Below are positions 30,488 to 41,346 of a stretch of 64,000 nucleotides of DNA, one piece after another. The position numbers and the translations under genes are program-made. Below the pieces are notes generated by a model, which saw nothing but the letters and a program-made list of their open reading frames with translations, did not search any database and was not told where the DNA came from. The stretch is from positions 124,001 to 188,000 of the forward strand of contig JAMPIV010012208.1 in assembly GCA_024509875.1 (NCBI GenBank). Reading direction: 5' to 3'. This DNA comes from Oreohelix idahoensis (lineage: Eukaryota; Mollusca; Gastropoda; Stylommatophora; Oreohelicidae). How positions within the stretch are numbered: position 1 is the first letter of the stretch; the number at the start of each line of letters is the position of its first letter.

Positions 30488-31576
30488 TAATACTAATCAC
30501 CTGAAATAATAATAATACCACAAGTTCTCAATGACTTGATTAATCAGTATACTATCCCAATATCTGTGGGTCACAAGCCTTTAATAAGGTCTTGTATAAT
30601 AGTAATAATAATCAGGTACTGGTTTATACCATAATCCAAGTGCAGTGCACAGGCAATTGTGTCTTATGAAATATACCTATATAAAACATATGTCAACCAA
30701 CAGAATACATAAAGTACAAATAGGACTGACAATACAAGAACGTTTGCAGAAATCAAAATAAATCAAATAGGGAAATCAATGAAAATAATCACTGAATCTG
30801 CAAAGAATAACAACACCAATGACGTCACAATATATGAATACAAATTGTGAATAGAACTGAAAGATAGAAAAGAGTAGACCAACAAATTACAAACAAATCA
30901 AAACAAAACTAAAGAACAAAGAAATATTACAAAAATAACAATAATTACAGTCTTCACAGCTAACACAAAAGCAACAGTTGTCGCAGCAAATTTTCAATCA
31001 AGAAAATTGCACCTATAGAAAACGCCCACAACGGACCCTCTATGACGTGGGATATTCTGTTGTGAGGACGCCGCCCAACCTTAAACACAACCCGCTGACA
31101 TAGAAACTAACATACTATACAAACAAATAACATGTAAACATAAATATATATAAATTATGTGTATGATAGTATGTGTTGCAAAATAGGCTCAGTTTTACAG
31201 TAATGGCAAAGTTATTTTTATGAAAATAAACAAACTGCCACTTTATTCAATTAAACATTCTGGCCTTAAATATTAAAGTTCATATATGGAAAACAAGAAG
31301 ATCCATCGATGAAAATAGGACTTCTTAGTACACAAATACTGTCTTCCTGTTAACATTGACAAGAATTGATCCAACTGTTCTGTGAAACTCTGTAATGTCT
31401 AATGTAAAAAATGTCAACAACGCTGGCCTACATACTGCATTCACTTGACAGGTCACGTGACGAAGTGTTGACAAAGAGCAAACCAATACTGCAAGTGTGT
31501 CGTATCAGCCACAGGAAACGGTCTGGTATCGGTAATCTGTTGACTTCTGAACTTCTGCGAGGTCAAACCCAGAAAG
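30488..31576 (-). other. Gypsy-2 5' leader
   Basis: About 1.1 kb of untranslated sequence between primer site and Gag. AT-rich, no conserved frame. Confidence 0.6.
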
Positions 31577-31586
31577 CTGGCCACCA
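31577..31586 (-). other. Gypsy-2 probable primer-binding site
   Basis: TGGTGGCCAG on the minus strand, two bases inside the 5' LTR. Identical to the Gypsy-1 site. Confidence 0.72.
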
Positions 31587-31588
31587 GT

Positions 31589-33073
31589 TGATAAGGTTGA
31601 TAATGTTGGATTTTTATTCCCGTTAATGATATCCACCAAAAGATAGATATAAGTGGATGGAAGCAGACATCATCATCATCATCAGTTGATAAGATCTCTA
31701 TGGTGTTGTTTGCTCCACTGTAGTGTATGGAATGTCAACTTGACCTACGCAGTGGTGTGTAGACATGGATTGAGTGTACAATGTGCGAATGATGATAAGG
31801 GTTCGTGTTGTTGACAAATGTTCTTTTCTCACACTCATGTATGACTGGAAGTCATCGACACCAACGACTGTGTACCTTTTCTAAAGTTTAATTGGACGTA
31901 CACACTCGACAGCACAGATAGTGACAAATCACAGGTTGGCATAATACATCATAGTACAGTGGATAAATGGTCTTGCAATGTTATGTTACATGGGCACTCA
32001 TGTAGATTAATATTATAATGGACTGTCAGTAGCCAAGCCCTCAGCATCGCCCATACATATAAATCATCTGACTTCACTGACTGAGCACGTCAGCTTATAA
32101 ACAATATTTCAGATGGCTTCTAAACCTAATCTCGTTTAGCGACGATTCTCCCACATAATGTTCAGCACATATTTTTTTCATATAATAATATTGAACCGCT
32201 AATAACGGGTTCTCATGTGTAGCAGTGATCTCTGGACTAAACAAGCGATAATACGGGCATCCCTTTTCTCTTCTTGAAAGTCGCTACATGTTTTGGTTCC
32301 AAGATGGCTTCACTCGTGAACTGTCACTCACGTTTGGATGCAGATAATGAATCTGTCCTAAAGTTAGTCATTCATAAAACATTGCATTGCTCTGTAGATT
32401 TGATCATGAACAATTGACTGCAATCTACAGGATATAGTGCTGCTAGGAATCGAAGTCGTTTTTCATCGAGTCAAATATATTCTCTTAGACATTCAAATCG
32501 TAACTATCGAAAATGGTGGCTTCGATCGAGAGTTCATAAGAGTGTCTTTGATTACCTTGGTATAGAAAATATGAAACTGCCATTCCTTGGCAATACGACT
32601 AAACACTGGGGTAAAGCATACACGATAGGTTTAGACGACTATCACTTTCCCCACAAATACTGAGATCACTTTTTCCCGGCGACAGGCCGACATAGGAAAA
32701 CACACAGTCCCTATCAGGACGAAGCCAAATCACACCACACTCTAGCGACACATCCGCCGAATAGCCTTTGACCTCTCTAGAGACAACAGAACATATAGTT
32801 CGACTTAGATATGTAAAGATATACAGATATAAGACAGACTCGTCCTACTCAGACAAACAATACACATAAATTTAGGCCATAGATATTCTGAAGCAAGAAC
32901 AATCTATTATTACCCAAACAACGAATAAATCGCAGTAAAATGGATTTATCCGCGGAGTTTGATCGAAGAGATGGCACAACTTTCAAGGGAAGTAACTCAA
33001 TAATGACTTTCCCTTAAGCACTAAAAAATTACCTATGTATAATATTGTAAGATATCAAAGACTGCACGTAACA
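31589..33073 (-). repeat. Gypsy-2 5' LTR (1485 bp)
   Basis: Same length as the other LTR and identical by eye except one base near 32983. Followed by target copy GTCAT (33074-33078). Confidence 0.95.
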
Positions 33074-33078
33074 GTCAT

Positions 33079-33300
33079 ATCATCATATGCTCTCAAAAGA
33101 AGTGAAGTACACTTATGTTGTATTGTGACATATTAAATGTGATAAAACGTACAACCAGCTGTTGATCAAGATTCTTCAAGTTGGCCATTCTGTACGTTAC
33201 TGTTGAGACTGTTGTCTATTATATCAAAATATCTTACAAGACCAGTGCAGCACATTAATATACTCGATACCCAATAGCCTTCAATAAGTATAAGGTAACA
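33079..33300 (+). repeat. Gypsy-1 3' LTR, right piece (222 bp)
   Basis: Continues the Gypsy-1 LTR from where Gypsy-2 interrupts it (ATCATCATATGC ... AGGTAACA) and is followed by GGATG, the outer target copy. Confidence 0.95.
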
Positions 33301-34440
33301 GGATGTTTTCACCGGCATCCACAATGTCATCATCACTACTGCTGTCATCATGCTTGTCTTGCAGAACCATTTGGGCACTTTCCCCATCACTTTAAAAATG
33401 CAGAACAGGAACATTATTATCAATGTTGAGCATTTCCTCTATGTCAGCGTTCTCTAACTTGTTACAATTGTCCAATATTGTGCTTCTGGCAAAGGTTTTG
33501 AGGTCTGATAATCCTACAAACTCATCATGATCTCCCGATTCATTATCGTCAAATATCATTGCTGACCAGGATCGGTGCCAAGTTTTTGTTAGTGTTACCT
33601 TATCAACACTACTCCATGCACTTGCAATTGTATAGATTGCATCTTTAATAGTGAACTCCTTGAGAAATGTTTGTACTTCTACATCAGTGTTTACGGCATG
33701 CAGCATACACTTCAAAAAAGCATCTTTGTAATGGCTCTTCATAGATCGTAAAATCCCTTGGTCTCAAAACTGTATTAATGATGATACATATGAAGGTAAG
33801 TACACTCCAAAAACATTATTTCTGACAAGAAGTTCCACAGGAGGATGTGCAGAGCAGTTGTCGAAGAACAGAACGATTTTACAGTTTTCATCTAGTCCAG
33901 ATTGTGTGCAATGAGCTTGTACTGCTGGTTCAAAATGGTTATTTAACCAATCAAAATACTCTTCTCATCATCCACACTTTCTTATTGGCATAGTAATGAA
34001 CAGGTAATTTGGTTACACCCTTAAGACATCTTGGCTGTTTACTTTTCCCAATGAGTGCCAACTTTAACTGGTGTGTGCCTGCAGCAATGGCACAATCAAG
34101 AACAGTCAAGAACAGTCAATCTGTCCTTTGCATCCTTAATGCCTATTGGTGCTCTCTCTTTCAGCCATTGTTAAAGTTTTCCTAGGAAGGTAGCACCAGT
34201 ATAAAGAAATTTCGTCAGCGTTATATACTTGTTCGGGACCAAGATTTTCATGACATATTATTTTTACTAATGTGTCAATATAATTTTCAGCTGCTTCATA
34301 GTCAGCAGAGCCTTTGTCCCCACAGAGTTTCAGATATTTTATGCCATGGCACTTCATAAATTTCTGCAGCCACCCTACCAAATATTGACATTCGCCTTCA
34401 ATACTCAGTTCTTCATGGTATATTTTAGCTTGGTTTTCTC
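33301..34440 (-). pseudogene. Tigger/Jerky-like transposase, central part
   Basis: Minus-strand pieces in order: a helix-rich segment (YYKRENQAK ... GWLQKFMKCHGIKYLKL ... SADYEAAENYI), the first catalytic aspartate region PEQVYNADEISLYW, then PRKTL (34420-34180). After frameshifts come IVLFFDNCSAHPPVELL (about 33870) and the LPSYVSSLIQ region. The remainder (33742-33301) carries an in-frame stop near 33392. These are DDE_1 (pogo/Tigger, Jerky-type) landmarks. The N-terminal CENP-B-like DNA-binding part is missing because LINE-B joins at about 34457. The C-terminus continues at 16022. Several stops and shifts; dead. Confidence 0.85.
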
Positions 34441-34676
34441 TCTTGTAGTACTCAAGACCTAATCTTCATACTCAGACAGCTGAGTGAAAAGGCCCTTGAG
34501 TATAAGAGTGAGATCCATCTTTGTTTCATAGATCTGGAAAAGGCATTTGACAGGGTCCCCTGGAGCAAACTTTGGGACTGTTTGGCTAAGAAAAACGTTA
34601 TAGCACCTCTGATTCATGCTATAGAGAGCTTCTAAAAGTCTTGCAGAAATTATGAGGACAGCAAACCATAAGTCAG

Positions 34677-34960
34677 ATGAGTTCAGGACAACCACTGATC
34701 CTCATGGACGATGTCATCATGGCATGTAAGGAGAGAACAAGAAAGTATTCAGTGGGGTTCAGTGGGGTACTGGAAGATAGACCAGTCTGTATTTCAGAGC
34801 TGGCATTTACTGATGATGTTGCCCTGATTGCTAAATCAGAGGCACATCTCCAATCCAACCTGCAAGTCTGGAAGGAAGTGCTGGAGAAGAGAGGGGTGGT
34901 CATGAGCAGCTCTAAAACAAAATCCATGGTGATATCACGAGAAGAAAGAAGACATCAGAT
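34677..34960 (+). pseudogene. LINE-B RT palm fragment (left of the insertion)
   Basis: An open frame with LILMDDVIMACKERTRKYS and ELAFTDDVALIAKSEAHL. The D-D pair of the RT active site remains. The frame runs into transposon sequence at 34964 and its apparent end is therefore not part of the LINE. Confidence 0.82.
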
Positions 34961-34963
34961 TAT

Positions 34964-36635
34964 GGTAGTAGGCTACCCACAAAAGATTAAAAAAAATAAA
35001 AATCCAACAATTTTCATTTTCATGCTTCAAATCATCGTCAACATGTTCTTGTACTAAAAATAATTCATAAAAGCTTAGAGATACTCTGGTATGATAGGAA
35101 TCAGTGTTTTTCTACACACACCCCCTTGAGTGATTTGCATAGCAACCAATGTTTATAGTTGGTTACCATGTGAATAATGACCCAACATGAAGGTGCGTAA
35201 TTGTAAAACTGCAAAATTATAATTATACTGAGGCAACAGGAAAAAGATATTTATAACTTTTCCAAGGGGAATCACTCAATGATTTCTTATGAATTTTTCA
35301 AAAGTGTGTGTCTAGAAAGCTTTGATCGTAAATTTCAACATTTGTTACATGCATTGTGCATTTTCCCCCACATCAACTCTATTTATTGCTAGTTTTATAC
35401 TGATTCTGTATAATAGTAGTTAGCAGAGCTTCTTTTCTTCACAATGGGAAATGAGACAAAAACTGGGAGGCGTGTACACCAACAAACCGTTGCCTGAAAA
35501 TGAGACACCTATTGTCGATAGTGACGCTATAAAGCCTCTGTGCTCCTCAGCAAAGAAAATAAAGGTCCAAGAAAGTGAAGGACAAGCTAAAAACGACAAC
35601 AGAGGAAATGTGTTTATCCTTATGGATGTAAAACTGCTGTTTGGGTTTTTATGCGCTAACTTTAGATGTAACAAATGTTATCAGTACTCACTGACCTGTG
35701 AGATCGTCGAAGAGACTCGGGATGGCTTTTGTCATGAAATCAGTATCAAGTGCACAAACTGTGTTGAATGGAATTCCAATTTCAATACTTCTGATGTTTC
35801 ATCTCCAGCTACTCACAAACACAAAGATGTAAATGTGCGAATGGTGGCATTTGTGCGTTCTATTGGGAAAGGCCACAGTGCATTGCAGAATTTTTCAATA
35901 TACATAAACACAAGTCAACCCATAGCAATGAAAGCATACATGAGAACGCTGCACAGGATCTATTCAGCAAGTAAAGACATTGCAATGGAAAGACCCTGAG
36001 AGCACTGAAAAGGGGATTCATAGACACTGCAGCTGCAGTAGAAGGAGACCTTTATTCAACAGAAGCTCATTAAACTTCATTTTGTGAGTTCTTTTTCTGT
36101 TTTTCTTTGTTTTCTCGGAATAGTCTTTTTAACATAATTGGTGATCTTTGAAACAAGATATCTCTCGATCTGTACATTCAATTGACATGAAAATTAACAC
36201 AGTTGGTTGTCATATAATCTTACAGATTCTGACCTAAAATGGATACAATTGAATTCAAAGTTTTAGTTTTATGACCATCATGCATATATAATGAGGCACA
36301 AATATCAAACATTCCAGAAATATAAATTTTGAAAATTCCTTAAAAATTAACCTTTCTGTCAATCTTTGTCATTTTAGTTCATGACCTCACGCTATATATA
36401 ATGATTCAATTTGCCAAGTTTCAGTCAGATCCTTATACAAGTAACATAGTTATGATGTTTTGAAACAGGTGTATAATTTATTCACTACGGTGGCCATATT
36501 GGATAGCTAATTTGCATAATTAATGAGGTCATTATGTGGACAAAAATTTTAAGTCCATACTAACACTATACCCATGGTTGTTTGATTCTGAAAGGAAAAT
36601 TTGTGTTTTTTACCCTATCAAGGTAGCCTACTACC
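34964..36635 (+). mobile_element. Kolobok-like DNA transposon (1672 bp, internally deleted)
   Basis: Perfect 14-bp terminal inverted repeats GGTAGTAGGCTACC (34964-34977) and GGTAGCCTACTACC (36622-36635). The flanks are TTAT (34960-34963, one mutation) and TTAA (36636-36639). The uninterrupted LINE-B copy on the minus strand reads ...CAGATTAAGTTGGG... at the same point, so the empty site had a single TTAA. TTAA duplication plus a transposase of the Mutator-like/Kolobok-associated N-terminal type fits Kolobok; piggyBac also uses TTAA but has a different transposase. The catalytic part is missing. Confidence 0.85.
35451..35999 (+). CDS. Transposase N-terminal fragment (Mutator-like transposase domain)
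   Basis: A 182-codon frame with NVFILMDVKLLFGFLCANF, two cysteine pairs (CNKC ... CTNCVEW), RMVAFVRSIGKGHSALQ and a helical tail (MKAYMRTLHRIYSASKDIA). This resembles the conserved N-terminal domain annotated as Mutator-like transposase in many invertebrate genes: a conserved I-D-L-x-x-L, Cys pairs, and V-R-x-I-G-K-G. The usual next segment with the first catalytic aspartate is absent; the frame stops at 35999 and about 640 bp of non-coding DNA leads to the right terminus. So the copy is non-autonomous. The domain call is from recognition of the pattern. Confidence 0.7.
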   Translation: MRQKLGGVYTNKPLPENETPIVDSDAIKPLCSSAKKIKVQESEGQAKNDNRGNVFILMDVKLLFGFLCANFRCNKCYQYSLTCEIVEETRDGFCHEISIKCTNCVEWNSNFNTSDVSSPATHKHKDVNVRMVAFVRSIGKGHSALQNFSIYINTSQPIAMKAYMRTLHRIYSASKDIAMERP

Positions 36636-36725
36636 TTAAGCTGGGAGAACAGGTCCTGGAGCAGGTCGACCACTTTAAAATACCTCGGAGCTATTATAGA
36701 CCGACAGGGAGGAATCAAAGAATAG

Positions 36726-37277
36726 TTGGCCACTCGAGAAGCAGCAGCTGGGAGACTTTTTCAGGCCATAAATCGAGGATTCCTCAGCAAGAGAGAGGTT
36801 GGTAAGAAAACAAAGATGGCTGTATACTGCTCCACCTTTGTCCCAGTCTTGACATATGGATGCGAGTCATGGGCAATGACTACAACCCACAAAAGCCAGA
36901 TCCAAACCTCAGAAATGAGGTATCTGAGGAAGGTGGTTGAAGTAACAAGAAGAGACATGGTCCGCTACCAGACGATATGCCAAGGCCTAAAATCCCACCC
37001 CCTGCAGACCCAAGCAGAACAGTTTCAACTAAGATGGTTTGGCCATGTCTGCAGAAAGGGAGAAGATTGGCTACCACAACAAGCATGGGAAACAAAGAGC
37101 CAGGGATCCAGACCCCCAGGACGACCCAAAGTTCACTGGGAGGACAACATTAGACACTCTTTGAAGAACCGAGGACTAGAATGGAACCAGGCCAAGAGGA
37201 AGACAGCTGATAGGATACTCTGGCGCTCTCTCTTCCAAACCTCTACACCTCACAGTAGAAGGGGAACAACTAAGTAA
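36726..37277 (+). pseudogene. LINE-B RT thumb and C-terminus (right of the insertion)
   Basis: A 183-codon frame with FQAINRGFLSKREVGKKTKM, YGCESWAMTTTHKSQI, LRWFGHVCRKGEDWLP and GRPKVHWEDNI, ending RRGTTK. It matches the same part of the 42462-43629 copy nearly residue for residue. The G-R-P-x-x-R/H-W-E-D tail is common at the C-terminus of RTE-like LINEs. The start is simply the first Met after the break. Confidence 0.85.
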
Positions 37278-37561
37278 GATATAAAAGCATTGATTCTTAA
37301 TGAATAGATGACACTTTCTTAAAACTAAATCAGAAATATCAAGAGAACACAAATTCTGATGGCACAAATATCATTAAATCTCATTCTATGTAGAGAGAAC
37401 TAAATTTTTCATAGCAAATAGTTGTTCTTCTGTTTTAACTGTACATGTGTGTAACCCAAAATACGAACATCCAAAAACCAAAATGTTCTGAAAATTAAAA
37501 GTTGTTTTTTTGGGTTACTTTAAGCGAATTTTGGTTTCAAGAAAAAAAAAAATCTTATTAA

Positions 37562-37700
37562 CTCTTACAATCCGGCAAGCCCCGTGAAGTGGCGCGGGTT
37601 TAGTACAAATTTTACGGCTCACCCCATGAAGTGGCACGCGATGGTAACGATAGCTAAACTAGCGTGTAAAAACGCGGCTTTAGCTCCCGTATAGTAAGAG
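37562..37700. mobile_element. MITE with TTAA duplication (139 bp)
   Basis: Inverted ends CTCTTACAATCCGG (37562-37575) and its counterpart ending ...CCGTATAGTAAGAG (37700), matching at 12 of 14 positions. The flanks are TTAA at 37558-37561 and 37701-37704. The interior is GC-rich with a doubled CCCCGTGAAGTGGCGCG / CCCCATGAAGTGGCACG motif. It is non-coding, so it depends on a TTAA-type transposase (piggyBac or Kolobok class). Confidence 0.78.
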
Positions 37701-37844
37701 TTAAAAACTGGTATGCAAGGAACTGAAAATATGCAATCTTCAATTTATCACTTTTCTGGCCAAGACACACAAGGACGGCTTAGTGAATACATGCTGCTGG
37801 CTGGTTTGTTGGTTATTCTTCTTCTTTGATCCTTAACCGCCGAC

Positions 37845-38728
37845 CTTCAAAGCAGTCAGTGGCCATCATGCCTAGTGGTGTCTTGTAGGGCAACAACAAA
37901 TTGATTCCACTTTGCACGGTCGGTGGCCATCCTTCGTACAGTGCCCCAACTCTGGTTCATTCTTTGCATCTCAGCCTCCACAGTCCTCCGCCAAGTTGTT
38001 TTTGGTCGGCCTCTCTTTCGCTTTCCTTCAGGGGTCCAAAGCATAGCTGTTCTTGTAATGGCATCGGGGTCTCTTCTGAGGACATGACCAACCCAGCTCC
38101 AGCGTCTGCCAGCTATGATGGTGTGCATGTCCTCTTGCTTGCTACGAGTAAGCAGATCTTGGTTGGTGATGGTATTCGGCTAAAAGATTCGGTGAATTTT
38201 TCTTAGGCATGTTGTGTGAAAAGAGGACAATTTTGACATTTCCTTCTCTGTGACTCTCCAGCATTCCGCACCATAGAGAAGCACAGAAAGCACGCAACTC
38301 TGGTATAATCTTAATTTTGTGTTTGTGCTGTATTGGGAGGACTTCCAGATGTTATTTAGGCTAAAGAAGGCTGTTCTTGCCTTATTCATTCTGATGTTGA
38401 TGTCTTTGCCTGCCCCACCGTCTGGTGTTACTATGCTTCCTAGGTATGTGAAGGTATCTGTCTGTACCAGTTGCTGATTCCTTACTGATATGGGCTCAGG
38501 GTTGCTCACATTGAGCGTCATGACCTCAGACTTCTTTAAATTGATGTTCAAGCCCACCTGCTGGCTAAATTTATTAAGTCTTTCCGTTTTTTCCTGGATG
38601 TGTTGATGTGAATGTGCCAGCAGTGCAATGTCATCTGCATATTCCAGATCTTCCAATGTAGAAAATGTAGTCCATCTTATTCCTCTTGGACTGCCCTCTG
38701 TTGTCTGGTGCATCAAGCTAAAAAACAT
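37845..38728 (-). pseudogene. LINE-D copy, RT palm to C-terminus (RTE-like)
   Basis: Two minus-strand frames, 38728-38180 and 38128-37856, form one RT 3' portion with a short break between them. The first has LEYADDIALLAHSHQHIQ (catalytic Y-A-D-D), INLKKSEVMTLNV, TFTYLGSIVTPDGG and LYGAECWRVTEKEMSKL. The second has GRRWSWVGHVLRRDPDAI, GKRKRGRPKTTWRRTVEAEM and WNQFVVALQD, ending at the natural stop. The element ends in an AAGAAGAAG-like tail (about 37830). It is 5'-truncated at the border of the 18-bp array. The catalytic box is intact but the front of RT is missing. Confidence 0.88.
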
Positions 38729-38744
38729 TTAATAATGGAAAAAA

Positions 38745-39440
38745 TATGTAACAATGGAATAACATGTAACAGTGGAATATCATGCAACAGTGGAATAACA
38801 TGTCACAGTGATTTACCATGCAACAGTGGAATAACATGAAACAGAGTAATAACATTTGACAGTGGAGTAACATGTAATAGTGGTGTATAATGCAACACTG
38901 GTATAACATGTAAAAGTAGAAACACATGTTACAGTGGAAAACATGTAACAGAGGAATAATATACACCAGTGGCATAACATTTAACAGTGGAATACAATGT
39001 AATAGTGGAACACCATGTATAAGAAACATACCATATAACAGAGGAATACCAATGTAACATTTTAGTAACATGTAACAATGGAATAACATGTGACAATGGA
39101 ATAACATTTAACATGTGGTATACCATGCAACACTGGGAAAACATGTAACAGAGGAATAACACATAACAGTGAAAGAACATGTAACAGTGAAACAACATGT
39201 AACAGTGGAATAACATGTCATATTTTTATAACATGTAACAGTTGAATAACATATAACATTTGAAAACCATGTAACACTGGACAAACATATAGCATAGGAA
39301 TAATATGTAACAGAAGAATAACATGTAACAGTGGTATAGCATGCAAGTCTGGAACAATATACACCAGTGGAATAACATTTAATTGTGGAATACCATGTAC
39401 GAGTGAAATACCATATAACACTGGAAAGTGATGGGATATG
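38745..39440. repeat. Degenerate 18-bp tandem array, about 38 units
   Basis: The unit is GTAACAGTGGAATAACAT with many substitutions and a few single-base indels. Its length is a multiple of 3, so several minus-strand frames stay open (MLFHCY-type hexapeptide repeats), which is an artefact. It directly abuts the 5' end of the LINE-D copy. Confidence 0.85.
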
Positions 39441-39444
39441 ACCC

Positions 39445-39925
39445 ATTTATACAAAAACTGACAAGTAAAAATTATTTACAGTAGTTCAGCCAAATGTATT
39501 GCACTTAAAACTGTTAGTTAGGGAAATTTAAAGAATGTGATCTATTGGAATGCTTCCGAATGATGGAAAATTGGGTCATTACACACAGGTTGAGAACCAT
39601 TGCTGAAAACATTGTCTTCTATAAAACAAAAGTTCAGAATAGTGTCTGCTTAAAAGCTACACTCTCACCTCACAGTACACTTCCTGTTTTATTCCAACAG
39701 TTACATCTGAAATGTTGGCTTCAACTGTTCTTGTTGTCTGGATAATAAACATAAAGAAACTCAACACTGACATCATTCTTATAACAAACAAGATAGGGAC
39801 ACTTGACAGTAAAACTACAAAACTTGTATCTCTTTATTTTATACCAACAATATTGTCAGTACTCAATATTTTGTTTTTATTTTAGTAACAGCTGAATCAT
39901 TCATTCCCTACCCTTAGCTCCTTAA
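39445..39925. other. No gene seen
   Basis: AT-rich, no motif recognised. Confidence 0.5.
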
Positions 39926-39929
39926 GGAA

Positions 39930-40165
39930 TACTGGCCTCCTACAAACACTTGCCAAGTCCTCCTGTCACGTGCCATCATCTCAAGTTTTTTCCACATTCT
40001 CCTCATCATTTTCACTTCTGTCTCCAGCTCTCTTCTGCCTCTCTTGCCCTGGGAGTTTCAGAGCAATGGCTGCTTTATGATGTGTCAACAGGTTTCCTCA
40101 GTGTGTGTCCTATCCATCACCATCATCTTCTTTTCATCTCTTGTTCCACTGGCACTTGTCTGGTT
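39930..40165 (-). pseudogene. LINE-A 3'-end fragment
   Basis: AACACTTGCCAAGTCCTCCT, CTCCTCATCATTTTCACTTC and CAGTGTGTGTCCTATCCATC match 58085-58310 closely. This is the LINE-A C-terminal end without the 31-bp expansion. Confidence 0.8.
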
Positions 40166-40169
40166 ACAA

Positions 40170-41340
40170 CTGAATGACTTTTTCTTTTAAAACTATTTCT
40201 CGTTAGCTTTAAAGTGTACCTTAACAGTTTACACATTACATATGAATAAAAGCAGTAATAGTTAACATTCAGCAGCAATATGGTTCAAATTTTATCAGCT
40301 GTATACACTTTTGAGTGTATTAAGATGTTTCTGTGATTTTAAAAATTAATCGCAGAATCTCATTCATTTTATTCTTACAGTTAGATGAAAGGAAACAAAT
40401 TTCTGGTGGTCTGGTGATTCTAGTAGTAATCAGTAATGCATGTACATGTGTTACTTTGTTAACAAAAACAAATAGACTTAGTAATCAGTGAATGTTACAC
40501 ATGCAATTGTTTACCAGATTTCTGTCACTTTAAATCATTTTTTACTGTTTCAAGATTTTGATCAAAAATTAAACAGAAAACTCACTTCAAAATCTGCATT
40601 TATTTCCTGTTTTAATTTCTGATCCAGAAGTATAAACTTCTTATCCATATTTCATTCAATCTGGAAAAAAAAAAACATTGGTTATTTGTGAACACAATCA
40701 GTAACATGTTGATATGATGAGATATTGCTGTCACAAGAAACACCATTCAGAGTTCTTTATGATATGAACAAAATATTACTGCCACATCATGTTTGTTTTG
40801 TGAGTGTCAGTGACAGATACATTGTAGGAAGCCAGTTTGCTTGGCTGTAATGTTGTAATTTGAGTGAGCAATAGCTGAGTAAAGTTTAGTTTAGTTTAGT
40901 AGCTTAATTAATCAGCAAATTTTGCTCCACTCTCAGATGCTTGGATGGCATGACTGAGTCAATCTCGTAGGTTAAAGGTCACATTATGAAAGTTGAGACT
41001 GAATGAACAGGTGACAGGAACTTTAAGTTTTGACCATGGAAAAAAAGTTGGAGAAAAGAAGAAACATTGTGTAGGTTATCAGTTTATGAAAGCCAACAAA
41101 TGAGTTGTCTGGGGTAAAAGTCAACAGTTTTTACAGAAGTGAAATTCATGTGATAGTGCCTCATTATGTATACTGAGTTTCAAGTTTAATTTGAAAAGGT
41201 TCTTCTAGAGTATGATGCATTACTTTATACTTATGTTGGCACATAATTCAGTTTTGGGCCAGGTAGCAGTGTGCAACAAAATGTTAATGACAATACGGAT
41301 ACCATGAAATTTGTTCTTTGAGAACTAAGTTATGGTACTG
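40170..41340. other. No gene seen
   Basis: AT-rich sequence with short homopolymers and a GTTTA run (about 40875-40900). No coding motif. Confidence 0.5.
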
Positions 41341-41346
41341 ATATAC

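Larger units (their letters stand above)
23520..33073 (-). mobile_element. Gypsy-2: young LTR retrotransposon with protease-integrase-RT order
   Basis: Two 1485-bp LTRs (23520-25004 and 31589-33073) flank a minus-strand Gag-Pol. Termini are TGTTACG...CCTTATCA in element orientation, with 5-bp target copies GTCAT at 23515-23519 and 33074-33078. I found only one difference between the LTRs (near 24922 versus 32983, T versus G). Primer site, Gag, Cys/His motif, protease, full integrase, RT, RNase H and polypurine tract are all present in order. Coding is interrupted only by three one-base shifts, all at or near A runs (T8 at 29671-29678, T4 near 28965-28968, T7 at 27327-27333). The copy is recent and could be essentially complete if those shifts are assembly errors. 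Confidence 0.96.
16023..33300 (+). mobile_element. Gypsy-1: Ty3/gypsy LTR retrotransposon with integrase before RT, interrupted by Gypsy-2
   Basis: A 5' LTR (16023-16717), primer site, Gag-Pol (17883-22107), polypurine tract (23031-23046) and a 3' LTR in two pieces (23047-23519 and 33079-33300) form one element. The LTR ends are TGTTACCT...AGGTAACA, and the 3' pieces sum to 473 + 222 = 695 bp, exactly the 5' LTR length. The target duplication is GGATG at 16018-16022 and 33301-33305. The two LTRs differ at roughly 16 positions by eye, so it is older than Gypsy-2, which sits inside its 3' LTR. Coding damage: a frameshift in A7 (18049-18055), a stop at 18400-18402 and an in-frame loss of the integrase core. 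Confidence 0.95.
34457..37276 (+). mobile_element. LINE-B copy (RTE-like), 5'-truncated, split by a Kolobok-like transposon
   Basis: The left part (34457-34959) encodes RT from the fingers to past the catalytic box: ILRQLSEKALEYKSEIHL, FIDLEKAFDRVPW, then ELAFTDDVALIAKS. F-T-D-D here replaces F-A-D-D of the 42456-43629 copy. The right part (36640-37276) resumes mid-protein with the thumb and C-terminus (TYGCESWAMTTTHKSQI ... GRPKVHWED ... RRGTTK). The DNA between is a transposon with its own inverted ends. The element ends in TAAGTAAG. Extra stops and shifts show it is a relic. Confidence 0.9.
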
